NCBI GenBank assembly: GCA_023430845.1
Contig: JAEYYJ010000032.1
Coordinates: 1 to 7,092 of the forward strand
DNA from: Pseudomonadota bacterium
GTDB lineage: Bacteria; Pseudomonadota; Alphaproteobacteria; Rhizobiales; Hyphomicrobiaceae
Length of the DNA stretch: 7,092 bases
Reading direction: 5' to 3'
Shown here piece after piece: positions 1 through 6,667 of the stretch; positions within the stretch are counted from its first letter, which is position 1; each line of letters begins with the position of its first letter. Below the pieces are notes generated by a model. It ran no database searches, was not told the origin of the DNA, and saw nothing but the letters and a program-made list of their open reading frames with translations. A program made the translations under genes and the position numbers.

Positions 1-647
1 GTGGGATTGGCGAGTGAGGCAAGCGGGAAACGCCATGTCACTTTGCTCTTGTCCGCCGATAGCTCGCCGTTCGTGTTCTCGATGCGCTTGGCCGCAAGGC
101 TGACCGTCAAGTAGCGGTTTGCGAACATCGCGGCCACCATCGCTGCTGCCATCTTGGCTGCTTCCGGCGGCAGGTCGGGCTGCTGAGCAGGCGTCATTCC
201 CATGCGCAGGCGATAGCCGGACGGGATGCGTGTCATCGAGACGTCCTGCTTCGGCACGGCATCGGCGTTCGGGATCTCGGCTTTCTTGGCGCTTTCGACG
301 GCAGCGACAGGATCGGAAACCTCGAAGATCAGCGTGCACGTCTCCGTGTCACCGCGCTTGCCTTTGCGCGTCTCGGCCGAGCGCACGCCATCCGGCAGAG
401 GCTGATCGGCAGGCCAGGGCTTACCGCAGTCGGCGAGCGGGTTCGGCGTCTTATCGCTGCCAAACTGCTTGGCGAGCTCGGGGTTCGACAGGATCGCGGC
501 AAGCTCCGCCGACATGCCGACTTCAAGCTCGACGCGCGCTTCGCCGTTTTCACGGAACGTCGCCTGCTTCGTGAGATCGATGCAGCCCGCGAGCAGCAAC
601 GTCACCGTAAGAACCGCGCCTGTCGCCATCGTGCGCAAATTGTTCAT
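1..647 (-). CDS. predicted lipoprotein, function unknown (3' end beyond window)
   Basis: The frame is open from an ATG at 647 to the window edge, giving 215 codons with no stop. The N-terminus begins MNNLRTMATGAV and runs into a hydrophobic stretch ending in the lipobox L19-A20-G21-C22, so I expect type II signal-peptide cleavage, lipidation of Cys22 and anchoring in an envelope membrane. The mature part has two further cysteines (about residues 70 and 99) that could form a disulfide, a Met/Ala-rich helix-like stretch around 165-178 (AAKMAAAMVAAMFANRY), and ends at the edge with a segment reading KVTWRFPLASL. That last pattern, polar strands leading to a W-x-FPL motif, recalls LppM-like lipoproteins, but this is a weak resemblance from memory. 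A run of six G lies just upstream of the ATG (GATGGGGGGCAC) and could serve as the ribosome binding site; ATG at codon 7 is an alternative start. The gene is 88 bp downstream of the acyl-CoA dehydrogenase small subunit and separated from it by a hairpin, so it may be transcribed independently. Confidence 0.8.
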   Translation of the reverse strand, partial: MNNLRTMATGAVLTVTLLLAGCIDLTKQATFRENGEARVELEVGMSAELAAILSNPELAKQFGSDKTPNPLADCGKPWPADQPLPDGVRSAETRKGKRGDTETCTLIFEVSDPVAAVESAKKAEIPNADAVPKQDVSMTRIPSGYRLRMGMTPAQQPDLPPEAAKMAAAMVAAMFANRYLTVSLAAKRIENTNGELSADKSKVTWRFPLASLANP

Positions 648-688
648 GTGCCCCCCATCGCTCTCGAAACCGTGCGTCCCATAGCAGA

Positions 689-710
689 ACGGGAGCCGCG
701 TGGCTCCCGT
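689..710 (-). terminator. hairpin after the acyl-CoA dehydrogenase cluster
   Basis: A perfect 9-bp inverted repeat, ACGGGAGCC / GGCTCCCGT, encloses a 4-nt loop. It lies 26 bp beyond the stop codon of the last gene of the minus-strand cluster and before the lipoprotein start. Read on the minus strand it is followed by TCTGCTATGG, with no proper U-run, so it is at best a weak intrinsic terminator or an mRNA 3'-end stabilising stem. Confidence 0.5.
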
Positions 711-735
711 CATTGACGCCGAAACTGTGGGCGCT

Positions 736-1890
736 TTATGCCGCCAGCAGACCGCCGGCTTTCGACAGCTCGCGGAGGTGGTGATCGGCATTGCCGAACA
801 TGAGATCGATCATGGTGAGGCGCTTGAAGTAGTGGCCGCCCTTGTACTCCATGGTCATGGCGATGCCGCCGTGGAGCTGAACGGCTTCCTGCCCGACGTG
901 GCGCGCCGACTTACCGATCTGCACCTTTACGGCGTGCATGGCGCGGCGGCGCTCGACCTCGTCCGGCTCGTCGATCATGACGCAGGCGTAGTAGGCCATG
1001 CTCTTCGCCTGCTCGACGGAGCCGAACATGTCGACCGAGCGATGCTGCAGCACCTGGAACGAGCCGATCGGCACGCCGAACTGCTTGCGCGTTTTGAGGT
1101 ACTCGACGGTCAGCTCGTGCAGGGCATTCATGCCGCCGACCGCCTCGGCCGCCAGATAGGCAATGCCGTTCTGCACGGTGCGCTCGATGATCGGGAAGGC
1201 CTTGCCGGGTTCGCCGATCACGCCATCCGCGCCGACTTTCACGCCGGAGAGCGTGACATCGGCGGCGCGCGTGCCGTCCTGCGTGGGATAGCCGCGCCGC
1301 GTCACGCCTGCGGCGTCGGCATCGACGAGGAAGAGCGCGAGACCATCCTTGCTGGCGCGATCGCCCGAGATGCGCGCGGAGACGACGAGCTTGTCGGCCG
1401 TGTCACCGCCGAGCACGACGCACTTCGCACCTTCGAGAACGTAGCCGCCCTTGCCGTCGGACTTCGCGGTCGTCGCGACATTGGCGAGATCGAAGCGGGC
1501 TTCGGGCTCCTGATGCGCGAAAGCGAGTGTGATCGTGCCGGCCGCAACTTCAGGAATGACAGCGGCCTTCATGGCCTCACTGGCGCCGAGACGCAGCGCC
1601 GAACCGGCGAGGATCACGGTTGGGAAATAGGGCTCGAGAACCTGCGCCTTGCCGAAGGCTTCGCCGACCAGCATGGTCTCGACGGCGCCCTGCCCCATGC
1701 CGCCGTGCTCCTCCGCGAAGGGAATGGCGAGAAGGCCCATCTCGGCGAACTCCTTCCAGAGTGCCTCGCTGTAACCCTTGGGCGACTTCATGAGCTCGGT
1801 ACGCGTCTTGAGCTCGGCATAGCGGCTGGCCGTGAGCCGGTCGACGTTGTCCTTGAGAAGCTGCTGCTCCTCGCTGAGATCGAAATCCAT
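736..1890 (-). CDS. pimD: acyl-CoA dehydrogenase, PimD-like small subunit
   Basis: This 384-residue protein belongs to the acyl-CoA dehydrogenase (ACAD) superfamily, FAD flavoproteins that introduce the alpha,beta double bond into acyl-CoA thioesters and pass electrons to electron-transfer flavoprotein in the cytoplasm. The N-terminus (MDFDLSEEQQLLKDNV) is the usual ACAD helical start. The middle beta domain spans about 120-220. The C-terminal domain has the FAD-contacting R268-x-QFG-x-PI segment, then QVLQH, and QLHGG at 338-342. The C-terminus reads LMFGNADHHL where classical ACADs have the IYEGT motif carrying the catalytic Glu, so this subunit appears to lack that base. FG-x-x-x-HH endings are, as I recall, typical of the small subunit of pimeloyl-CoA dehydrogenase and related paired ACADs. 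The start at 1890 is chosen by the conserved N-terminus; the frame extends further upstream, but only into the preceding gene. The ribosome binding site is weak (AAAGAGCAGATT before ATG), and translation may depend on the gene 53 bp upstream. Family is sure; the pimD label is by resemblance and order. Confidence 0.88.
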   Translation of the reverse strand: MDFDLSEEQQLLKDNVDRLTASRYAELKTRTELMKSPKGYSEALWKEFAEMGLLAIPFAEEHGGMGQGAVETMLVGEAFGKAQVLEPYFPTVILAGSALRLGASEAMKAAVIPEVAAGTITLAFAHQEPEARFDLANVATTAKSDGKGGYVLEGAKCVVLGGDTADKLVVSARISGDRASKDGLALFLVDADAAGVTRRGYPTQDGTRAADVTLSGVKVGADGVIGEPGKAFPIIERTVQNGIAYLAAEAVGGMNALHELTVEYLKTRKQFGVPIGSFQVLQHRSVDMFGSVEQAKSMAYYACVMIDEPDEVERRRAMHAVKVQIGKSARHVGQEAVQLHGGIAMTMEYKGGHYFKRLTMIDLMFGNADHHLRELSKAGGLLAA

Positions 1891-1943
1891 AATCTGCTCT
1901 TTGCTTTCTGATGCGAACGGTGGTCGGGATCGAGTGTCGAAAC

Positions 1944-3149
1944 TCAGAACCCCAGCACGGCCTTCGCGAGAATGTTGCGCTGGATCTCGTTCGAGCCGCC
2001 GTAGATCGAGACCTTGCGATAGTTGAAGTACATGGGCGCAAGTGGCGCGGCCCATTCCGCACCAGCCGGCGCGTTGTGCCCGGCCATTTCGTCGTCGTCA
2101 TTGTCGAACGGCATGGCGAGCGGGCCAGCGAGTTCCATAAGCAGCTCGGTCACCGTCTGCTGGATCTCGGAGCCCTTGAGCTTGAGCATGGACGTTGCGG
2201 GATTGGGCTTGCCGCTCTTGTTGCCGCGCTCGGCCGCGAGGAAGCGCATCTGCGTCATCTCGAGAGCCTTGAGCTCGACCTCGGCGGCGGCGACCTTCTC
2301 GGCGAATTGCGGATCGTCCATGAGCGAACCGCCCGTGCTGCCGGGAACGCGCTTGGCCAGATCCTTGATGCGGCCGACGCGCATCTTGGAGACGCCGACG
2401 CGGGCAATGCCGAAGCGCTCGTTGCCGAGCAGGAACTTCGCGCAATCCCAGCCACGATTTTCCTCGCCTATGAGGTTCTCGACCGGCACTTTCACGTCAT
2501 CGAAGAAGATTTCGTTGACCTCGGCGCCGCCGTCGATGAGCTGGATCGGGCGGCGCGTGACGCCGGGCGTCGTCATCGGGAAGACGATGTAGGAAATGCC
2601 GAGCTGCTTTTTGGCGTTCGGGTCCGTGCGCACGAGGCAGAAGATCCAGTCGGCGTACTGGGCGAGTGTCGTCCAGGTCTTCTGGCCGTTGACGATGTAG
2701 TGGTCGCCCTGCTTGACCGCGGTGGTCTTGAGCGAGGCGAGGTCCGAACCCGAGCCCGGCTCCGAGAAGCCCTGGCACCACCAGTCGTCGAGCGAGGCCA
2801 TGCGGGGGAGGAATTTTTTCTTCTGCGCCTCGGTGCCGAACTGGATGATCACCGGGCCATTCATGGATGTGTTGAAGGCGAGTGGCGGCGGCACGCCGTT
2901 GGCCTGCATCTCTTCGAGGAAGATGTACTGCTGGACGGGCGTCCAATCGGTACCGCCCCATTCCTTCGGCCAGTTGTAGACGGCCCAGCCCTTTTTATGC
3001 AGCGTCTTCTGCGCGGTGACGATGTCCTCCTTCGTGAGATGGCGACCCTCGATCGACTTCGATCGGATCGAAAGGGGTATCTCATTCTGGAAGAAGGTGC
3101 GGACTTCCTGGCGGAAGGCGTTCTCTTCAGGGCTGAAGCGCAAATCCAT
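1944..3149 (-). CDS. pimC: acyl-CoA dehydrogenase, PimC-like large subunit
   Basis: This 401-residue ACAD is probably the partner of the next gene in a heteromeric acyl- or dicarboxylyl-CoA dehydrogenase. The N-terminal helical domain starts MDLRFSPEENAFRQEVRTFF. The flavin-contacting part of the beta domain includes WWCQGFSEPGSGSDL (123-137) and the NGQKTWTT element (154-161), both hallmark ACAD signatures. The C-terminus ends SIYGGSNEIQRNILAKAVLGF: the usual Y-E-G-T/S motif reads Y-G-G-S, so the MCAD-type catalytic glutamate is absent. Instead E244 in LLGNERFGIA sits where isovaleryl-CoA dehydrogenase and related enzymes carry their base, which makes it the likely catalytic residue (inference by alignment from memory). 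The start at 3149 is well supported by GAGGAG six bases upstream of the ATG. It is the middle gene of the cluster, 53 bp after the ligase and 53 bp before the small subunit. Resemblance to the pimeloyl-CoA dehydrogenase large subunit is strong by eye; true substrate is unknown. Confidence 0.9.
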   Translation of the reverse strand: MDLRFSPEENAFRQEVRTFFQNEIPLSIRSKSIEGRHLTKEDIVTAQKTLHKKGWAVYNWPKEWGGTDWTPVQQYIFLEEMQANGVPPPLAFNTSMNGPVIIQFGTEAQKKKFLPRMASLDDWWCQGFSEPGSGSDLASLKTTAVKQGDHYIVNGQKTWTTLAQYADWIFCLVRTDPNAKKQLGISYIVFPMTTPGVTRRPIQLIDGGAEVNEIFFDDVKVPVENLIGEENRGWDCAKFLLGNERFGIARVGVSKMRVGRIKDLAKRVPGSTGGSLMDDPQFAEKVAAAEVELKALEMTQMRFLAAERGNKSGKPNPATSMLKLKGSEIQQTVTELLMELAGPLAMPFDNDDDEMAGHNAPAGAEWAAPLAPMYFNYRKVSIYGGSNEIQRNILAKAVLGF

Positions 3150-3151
3150 GG

Positions 3152-3164
3152 GCGGCTCCTCGGT
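3152..3164 (-). promoter_or_regulatory. ribosome binding site of the large-subunit dehydrogenase
   Basis: On the minus strand the bases before the ATG at 3149 read GACCGAGGAGCCGCCC. The GAGGAG core matches the anti-Shine-Dalgarno with six bases of spacing. It is the best ribosome binding site of the three-gene cluster and fixes the start of the dehydrogenase. Confidence 0.75.
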
Positions 3165-3202
3165 CTTAAGTGATTTGGCGGCACCTTAGGCCGGTCAGGC
3201 GT

Positions 3203-4876
3203 TCAGGTCGAGGCGGGTTCGGCTGCGGCACGGCGCGCAGCCTCCTCCGCGACCAGCTCCTTTTTGGAGAGCTTGCCGACGGCGGTCTTGGGCAGGCTCT
3301 CGCGGAATTCGATTGCGGACGGCAATTCGTGACGGCCGAGTTTGTCGGCGAGAAACTCACGCAGCTCATCGAGCATGAAGGGCGCCGCGCCGGCCTTGAG
3401 CTTGATGAAGGCCTTGGCGGCCTGCCCGCGATAGGTGTCGGGCACGCCGATGACGATGACCTCCTCCACGGCCGCGTGCTCGTAGATGGCTTCCTCGATC
3501 ATGCGGGGGTAGACGTTGAATCCGCCCGAGATGATCATGTCCTTCTTGCGATCCGTGAGGAAGAAGAAGCCTTCGGCATCCATGTAGCCGATGTCGCCGG
3601 TCAGCAGATAGCCGTCGGCGAAGGCGGCGGCAGTCTCCTCGGGGCGGTTCCAGTAGCCGCGCGTGACGTTCGGCCCTTTGATGCGGATCTCGCCAATCTC
3701 GCCGGGCGGGAGAATGCGACGCGGATCGTCGAGTGCGACGACATCCATGAGGATGCCGGGAAGCGGCAGGCCGATGCTGCCGCGCAGATCGGGACGGTGC
3801 GACGGGATGTTGGCGCCGGCGGGCGACGTCTCCGTCATGCCCCAGCCGCCGCCGAGCTGGAGGCCGGTAATGCGCTTGATGCGATTCTCGATCTCGATCG
3901 GCACGGGCGCGCCACCGGAATGGATGCCCTTGAGCGAGGAAAAGTCGAGCTTGTCGACGCCGGGCGTGTTGGCGACGGCGATCCACATGGTCGGCACGCC
4001 GGAGAAAGTCGTCGCCCGCTTCTCGGTGATGTCTCGCAGCGTCTGTTCGACGTCGAAGCGCAGGCGCAGGAGGATCTCGTTGCCCTGATCGAGGCCGCGC
4101 GTGAGGCAGGCCGTAATCGCATACATATGAAAGAGCGGGAGCACGCAGATGATGCGGCCCTCGCCCGGCTTGAGCGTCGCTTGGGGCGCGGACCACGCCT
4201 TGCCGATTTCGACAGCTGACGTGAGATTGGCGTGGCTCAGGATAGCGCCCTTCGGCAGGCCCGTGGTGCCGCCGGTGTACTGGAGGAGGGCGATGTCGTC
4301 AGGCACGACCTCGGGCCATGCGGCGGGCAGCGGGGCCGCAGCGATGTCGTCGAAGCGTTCGACGCCCTCTGGCATCGGTGCCGTGACGGGCGAAGCCCCC
4401 CAAACCGCATCGTCAGCGACAATCAAGCGATCGACGTGGCCGGCGGCCTTGAGTTTCGCGCCCACGCCCGCCATGGGGCCGATGTTCGTCGTGATGAGCG
4501 TGCGGGCGCCGGAGTCCTTGAGTTTGTGGGCGAGTTCGCGCTCGGCGTCGAGCGGCGAGAGATTGACGACGATGCCGCCGATCTGAGCGACGGCGAAGAG
4601 CGATACGGGCTGGGCGGGACAGTTCGGCAGGTAGAGTGCGACGCGATCACCCTTCCCGATGCCGAGGCGCAGAAGCCCGGCGGCGAACGCCTGAACGCGG
4701 CGGCCAAAATCGGCGTAACTGATCTTCTGCTCGCGGTATTCGAAGGCGGGCTTGCCGTCCCATTGCGCCACGGCGCGGGCGAGCAGGGCAGGAAGCGTGC
4801 CGACCTCGATGGGCGCGTCCCAGACGACACCCGGCGGATAGCTCTTCTCCCAGGGAAGGGGGCGCTGGATCGGCAT
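3203..4876 (-). CDS. pimA: AMP-forming acyl/dicarboxylate-CoA ligase, PimA-like
   Basis: This 557-residue ANL-superfamily adenylate-forming ligase activates a carboxylic acid with ATP to an acyl-AMP and transfers it to CoA. Core motifs are intact and in order: the phosphate-binding loop YTGGTTGLPKGAILSH (200-215), the adenine/acyl motif GWGMTETSP (344-352), the ribose-binding TGD (427-429), the hinge region RKKDMIISGGFNVYP (443-457) and the C-terminal catalytic lysine K535 in LPKTAVGKLSKKEL. The first residues (MPIQRPLPWEKSYPPGV) and the internal NLSPLDAERELAHKLKDSGA segment recall dicarboxylate-CoA ligase PimA of Rhodopseudomonas and Bradyrhizobium, which acts on medium-chain dicarboxylates and fatty acids. 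The frame is open to an ATG at 4999, but the extra 41 residues do not look like part of the fold and that ATG has no ribosome binding site. I therefore choose 4876, where the family N-terminus begins; its own site is weak (GGAG about 14 bases upstream). It is the first gene of the minus-strand cluster. Catalytic class is sure; substrate is inferred. Confidence 0.9.
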   Translation of the reverse strand: MPIQRPLPWEKSYPPGVVWDAPIEVGTLPALLARAVAQWDGKPAFEYREQKISYADFGRRVQAFAAGLLRLGIGKGDRVALYLPNCPAQPVSLFAVAQIGGIVVNLSPLDAERELAHKLKDSGARTLITTNIGPMAGVGAKLKAAGHVDRLIVADDAVWGASPVTAPMPEGVERFDDIAAAPLPAAWPEVVPDDIALLQYTGGTTGLPKGAILSHANLTSAVEIGKAWSAPQATLKPGEGRIICVLPLFHMYAITACLTRGLDQGNEILLRLRFDVEQTLRDITEKRATTFSGVPTMWIAVANTPGVDKLDFSSLKGIHSGGAPVPIEIENRIKRITGLQLGGGWGMTETSPAGANIPSHRPDLRGSIGLPLPGILMDVVALDDPRRILPPGEIGEIRIKGPNVTRGYWNRPEETAAAFADGYLLTGDIGYMDAEGFFFLTDRKKDMIISGGFNVYPRMIEEAIYEHAAVEEVIVIGVPDTYRGQAAKAFIKLKAGAAPFMLDELREFLADKLGRHELPSAIEFRESLPKTAVGKLSKKELVAEEAARRAAAEPAST

Positions 4877-4909
4877 GAGGGCCGCGTATGCTCCGTGCAA
4901 TGAGCCGCC

Positions 4910-4938
4910 AAAGTAGGCGCGCCGTACACCATTGGCAA
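4910..4938 (-). promoter_or_regulatory. candidate sigma70-type promoter of the ligase-dehydrogenase cluster
   Basis: On the minus strand TTGCCA (4938-4933, five of six to TTGACA) is followed after 17 bases by TACTTT (4915-4910, three of six to TATAAT). Transcription would begin near 4903, leaving about 27 bases of leader before the ATG at 4876. This placement fits the chosen start and would exclude the ATG at 4999. The -10 element is poor, so this is only a candidate. Confidence 0.3.
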
Positions 4939-5023
4939 CGGAGTGGCGATGCAGGATCGATGGTGCGCTGCGGCATGATCCGGCGGGCAGGGCTGCCATT
5001 CAGCAAGGATGAGGCCCGCGGGC

Positions 5024-5052
5024 TTGAAGTCCGGGACGGATCGGGCATATGA
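5024..5052 (+). promoter_or_regulatory. candidate promoter of leuC
   Basis: CTTGAAG (with TTGAAG at 5024-5029) is followed after 16-17 bases by CATATGA (5046-5052), resembling the CTTGAC / TATA-like housekeeping promoters of alphaproteobacteria. The predicted start would lie near 5059, giving a leader of roughly 60 bases before leuC. I see no leader peptide rich in leucine codons and no attenuator hairpins in that leader. A perfect 10-bp palindrome, GCCCGCGGGC (5014-5023), directly abuts the -35 element. Confidence 0.3.
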
Positions 5053-5121
5053 GAAGCATTCAAAGCGCTCGGCCGATTTACCAGCGGAGCCGCTTGCCGT
5101 ACGAAGAGAGAACCTGACCCC

Positions 5122-6537
5122 ATGGCCAGCCCGACCGCCCCGAAGACGCTCTATGACAAGATCTTCGACGACCACATCGTCGATCAGCAGCCCGACGGGA
5201 CGTGCGTGCTTTATATCGACCGCCATCTCGTGCACGAGGTGACGTCGCCGCAGGCTTTCGAAGGGCTGGCGCTGGCAGGGCGCAAGGTGCGCGCGCCGGA
5301 GAAGACGCTCGCCGTCGTCGATCATAACGTGCCGACCTCCGATCGCCGCGCCGGCATCAAGGAGGAAGAGTCGCGCATCCAGGTCGAAGCGCTCGCCCGG
5401 AATGCCAAGGACTTCGGCATCGAGTATTTCGACGAACTCGACGTGCGCCAGGGCATCGTGCACGTCATCGGACCCGAGCAGGGCTTCACGCTGCCCGGCA
5501 CGACCATTGTGTGCGGTGACAGCCATACCTCGACGCATGGCGCGTTCGGCGCGCTCGCACACGGCATCGGCACGAGCGAGGTCGAGCACGTGCTCGCGAC
5601 GCAGACGCTGCTGCAGCGGCGCATGAAGAACATGAAGGTCGAGGTCAAGGGCAAGCTGCCCGAAGGCGTGACCGCGAAGGACATCACGCTATCGATCATC
5701 GGTGAGACCGGTACGGCGGGCGGCACGGGCCACGTCATCGAGTACACGGGCGACGCCATCCGCGCGCTCTCGATGGAAGGGCGCATGACGGTCTGCAACA
5801 TGTGCATCGAGGGTGGTGCGCGCGCCGGTATGGTCGCGCCCGACGAGACCACGTTCGAATATCTCAAAGGGCGTCCCAAGTCGCCGAAGGGCCAGGCCTG
5901 GGACATGGCCGTGCGCTACTGGGAGACGCTCCGCTCCGACGAGGGCGCGCACTTCGACAAGGTGCTGACGCTCGATGCCGCGAACCTGCCGCCTATCGTG
6001 ACCTGGGGCACGAGCCCGGAGGACGTCATTTCGGTCAGCGGCCGCGTGCCGACGCCGGAGGAAGCGGCGAACGAGCAGAAGCGCGCCTCGATCCAGCGTG
6101 CGCTCGAGTACATGGGCCTCAAGGGCGGCGAGAAGATCACCGACATCACGATCGACCGCGTGTTCATCGGCTCATGCACGAACGGGCGCATCGAGGATCT
6201 GCGCGCGGCAGCAGCCGTCATTCAGGGCCGCAAGATCAGCCCGAATGTGAGCGCGATGATCGTGCCGGGCTCGGGCCTCGTGAAGGAGCAGGCCGAAGCC
6301 GAGGGTCTCGCCAAGATCTTCATCGATGCCGGTTTCGACTGGCGCGAAGCGGGCTGCTCCATGTGCCTCGGCATGAACCCGGACCAGTTGAGCCCGCGCG
6401 AGCGCTGTGCTTCGACCTCGAACCGCAATTTCGAGGGCCGTCAGGGCCGCCTGGGCCGCACGCATCTCGTCTCGCCGGCCATGGCGGCGGCGGCGGCGAT
6501 TGCCGGGCGCTTCGTCGACATCCGGACGTTCAAATAA
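5122..6537 (+). CDS. leuC: 3-isopropylmalate dehydratase large subunit LeuC
   Basis: LeuC pairs with the small subunit LeuD to isomerise 2-isopropylmalate to 3-isopropylmalate in leucine biosynthesis, using a [4Fe-4S] cluster of the aconitase type in the cytoplasm. The 471-residue length is normal for bacterial LeuC. The three cluster ligands are present: C352 in [12 protein letters not shown], and C412 and C415 in [13 protein letters not shown]. Other family signatures are DHNVPT (67-72), [30 protein letters not shown] (from 132) and [16 protein letters not shown] (195-210), the last separating LeuC from aconitase, and the C-terminal [12 protein letters not shown] with its substrate-binding arginine. 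The start at 5122 matches the family N-terminus ([13 protein letters not shown]); a purine-rich AAGAGAG lies about 11 bases upstream. It is divergent from the ligase cluster. No leuD follows, which is common in alphaproteobacteria, where the two subunits are often encoded apart. A strong hairpin follows the stop codon. Confidence 0.97.
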   Translation: MASPTAPKTLYDKIFDDHIVDQQPDGTCVLYIDRHLVHEVTSPQAFEGLALAGRKVRAPEKTLAVVDHNVPTSDRRAGIKEEESRIQVEALARNAKDFGIEYFDELDVRQGIVHVIGPEQGFTLPGTTIVCGDSHTSTHGAFGALAHGIGTSEVEHVLATQTLLQRRMKNMKVEVKGKLPEGVTAKDITLSIIGETGTAGGTGHVIEYTGDAIRALSMEGRMTVCNMCIEGGARAGMVAPDETTFEYLKGRPKSPKGQAWDMAVRYWETLRSDEGAHFDKVLTLDAANLPPIVTWGTSPEDVISVSGRVPTPEEAANEQKRASIQRALEYMGLKGGEKITDITIDRVFIGSCTNGRIEDLRAAAAVIQGRKISPNVSAMIVPGSGLVKEQAEAEGLAKIFIDAGFDWREAGCSMCLGMNPDQLSPRERCASTSNRNFEGRQGRLGRTHLVSPAMAAAAAIAGRFVDIRTFK

Positions 6538-6560
6538 CCGCGCAGGCACTTTCTGAGTTC

Positions 6561-6599
6561 GCGAACGGCGGATGGCGCAAGGCGCTATCCGCCGTTTGC
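6561..6599 (+). terminator. strong hairpin downstream of leuC
   Basis: Bases 6561-6578 pair with 6582-6599 as an 18-bp stem (two G-U wobbles) around an AAG triloop; the core AACGGCGGAT / ATCCGCCGTT is a perfect 10-bp match. It starts 24 bases after the leuC stop. The 3' side carries TTT within the stem and is followed by GTTCTT, a weak T-tract, so it is a probable terminator though not a textbook one. Confidence 0.6.
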
Positions 6600-6625
6600 C
6601 GTTCTTGGATGCACAGCGCTCGTCT

Positions 6626-6653
6626 AGACTGCATCTCAACCAAACAGCAGTCT
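6626..6653 (+). other. small inverted repeat beside the dehydrogenase ribosome binding site
   Basis: AGACTGC (6626-6632) and GCAGTCT (6647-6653) form a perfect 7-bp inverted repeat with a 14-base spacer. The right arm ends directly against the Shine-Dalgarno sequence GAGGAGA (6654-6660). It might be an operator half-site pair or an mRNA hairpin influencing ribosome access; a chance occurrence is also possible. Confidence 0.3.
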
Positions 6654-6660
6654 GAGGAGA
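6654..6660 (+). promoter_or_regulatory. ribosome binding site of the zinc-binding dehydrogenase
   Basis: GAGGAGA lies seven bases before the ATG at 6668 and is a strong Shine-Dalgarno match. It supports independent translation of the gene and fixes its start. Confidence 0.75.
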
Positions 6661-6667
6661 GAACGCC

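Noticed and set aside
119..574. 151-codon plus-strand frame opposite the lipoprotein
   Set aside because: The product is Arg/Ser/Ala-rich without structure; the minus-strand frame has a clean signal peptide and lipobox and remains open to the window edge.
700..1911. 403-codon open frame on the plus strand opposite the small-subunit dehydrogenase
   Set aside because: It is in exact antisense register with the real codons. In that register stops arise only from TTA, CTA and TCA codons, which are rare in this GC-rich gene, so long shadow frames are expected. The protein is His/Arg/Asp/Glu-rich and resembles no family.
1911..3173. 420-codon open frame on the plus strand opposite the large-subunit dehydrogenase
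   Set aside because: It has the same exact antisense register and the same explanation; the minus-strand frame carries unmistakable acyl-CoA dehydrogenase motifs.
3170..4219. 349-codon open frame on the plus strand opposite the CoA ligase
   Set aside because: It is also in codon-for-codon antisense register with the ligase; the translation has no recognisable domain and low-complexity acidic/histidine composition.
4877..4999. 41-residue N-terminal extension of the CoA ligase from an ATG at 4999
   Set aside because: There is no ribosome binding site before it, the residues do not resemble the ligase fold, the family N-terminus starts at 4876, and the candidate promoter lies inside this stretch.
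4423..5589. 388-codon open frame on the minus strand spanning the divergent intergenic region, the ligase 5' part and the leuC start
   Set aside because: It overlaps two well-supported genes in other frames, shows no coherent domain, and its Arg/Ser-rich C-terminal half is a frame-shifted reading of the ligase.
6538..6667. Possible promoter TTCTTG (6602-6607) with TAGACT (6625-6630) for the dehydrogenase
   Set aside because: The spacing of 17 is right and the -10 is fair (four of six), but the -35 matches too poorly to report as a feature.
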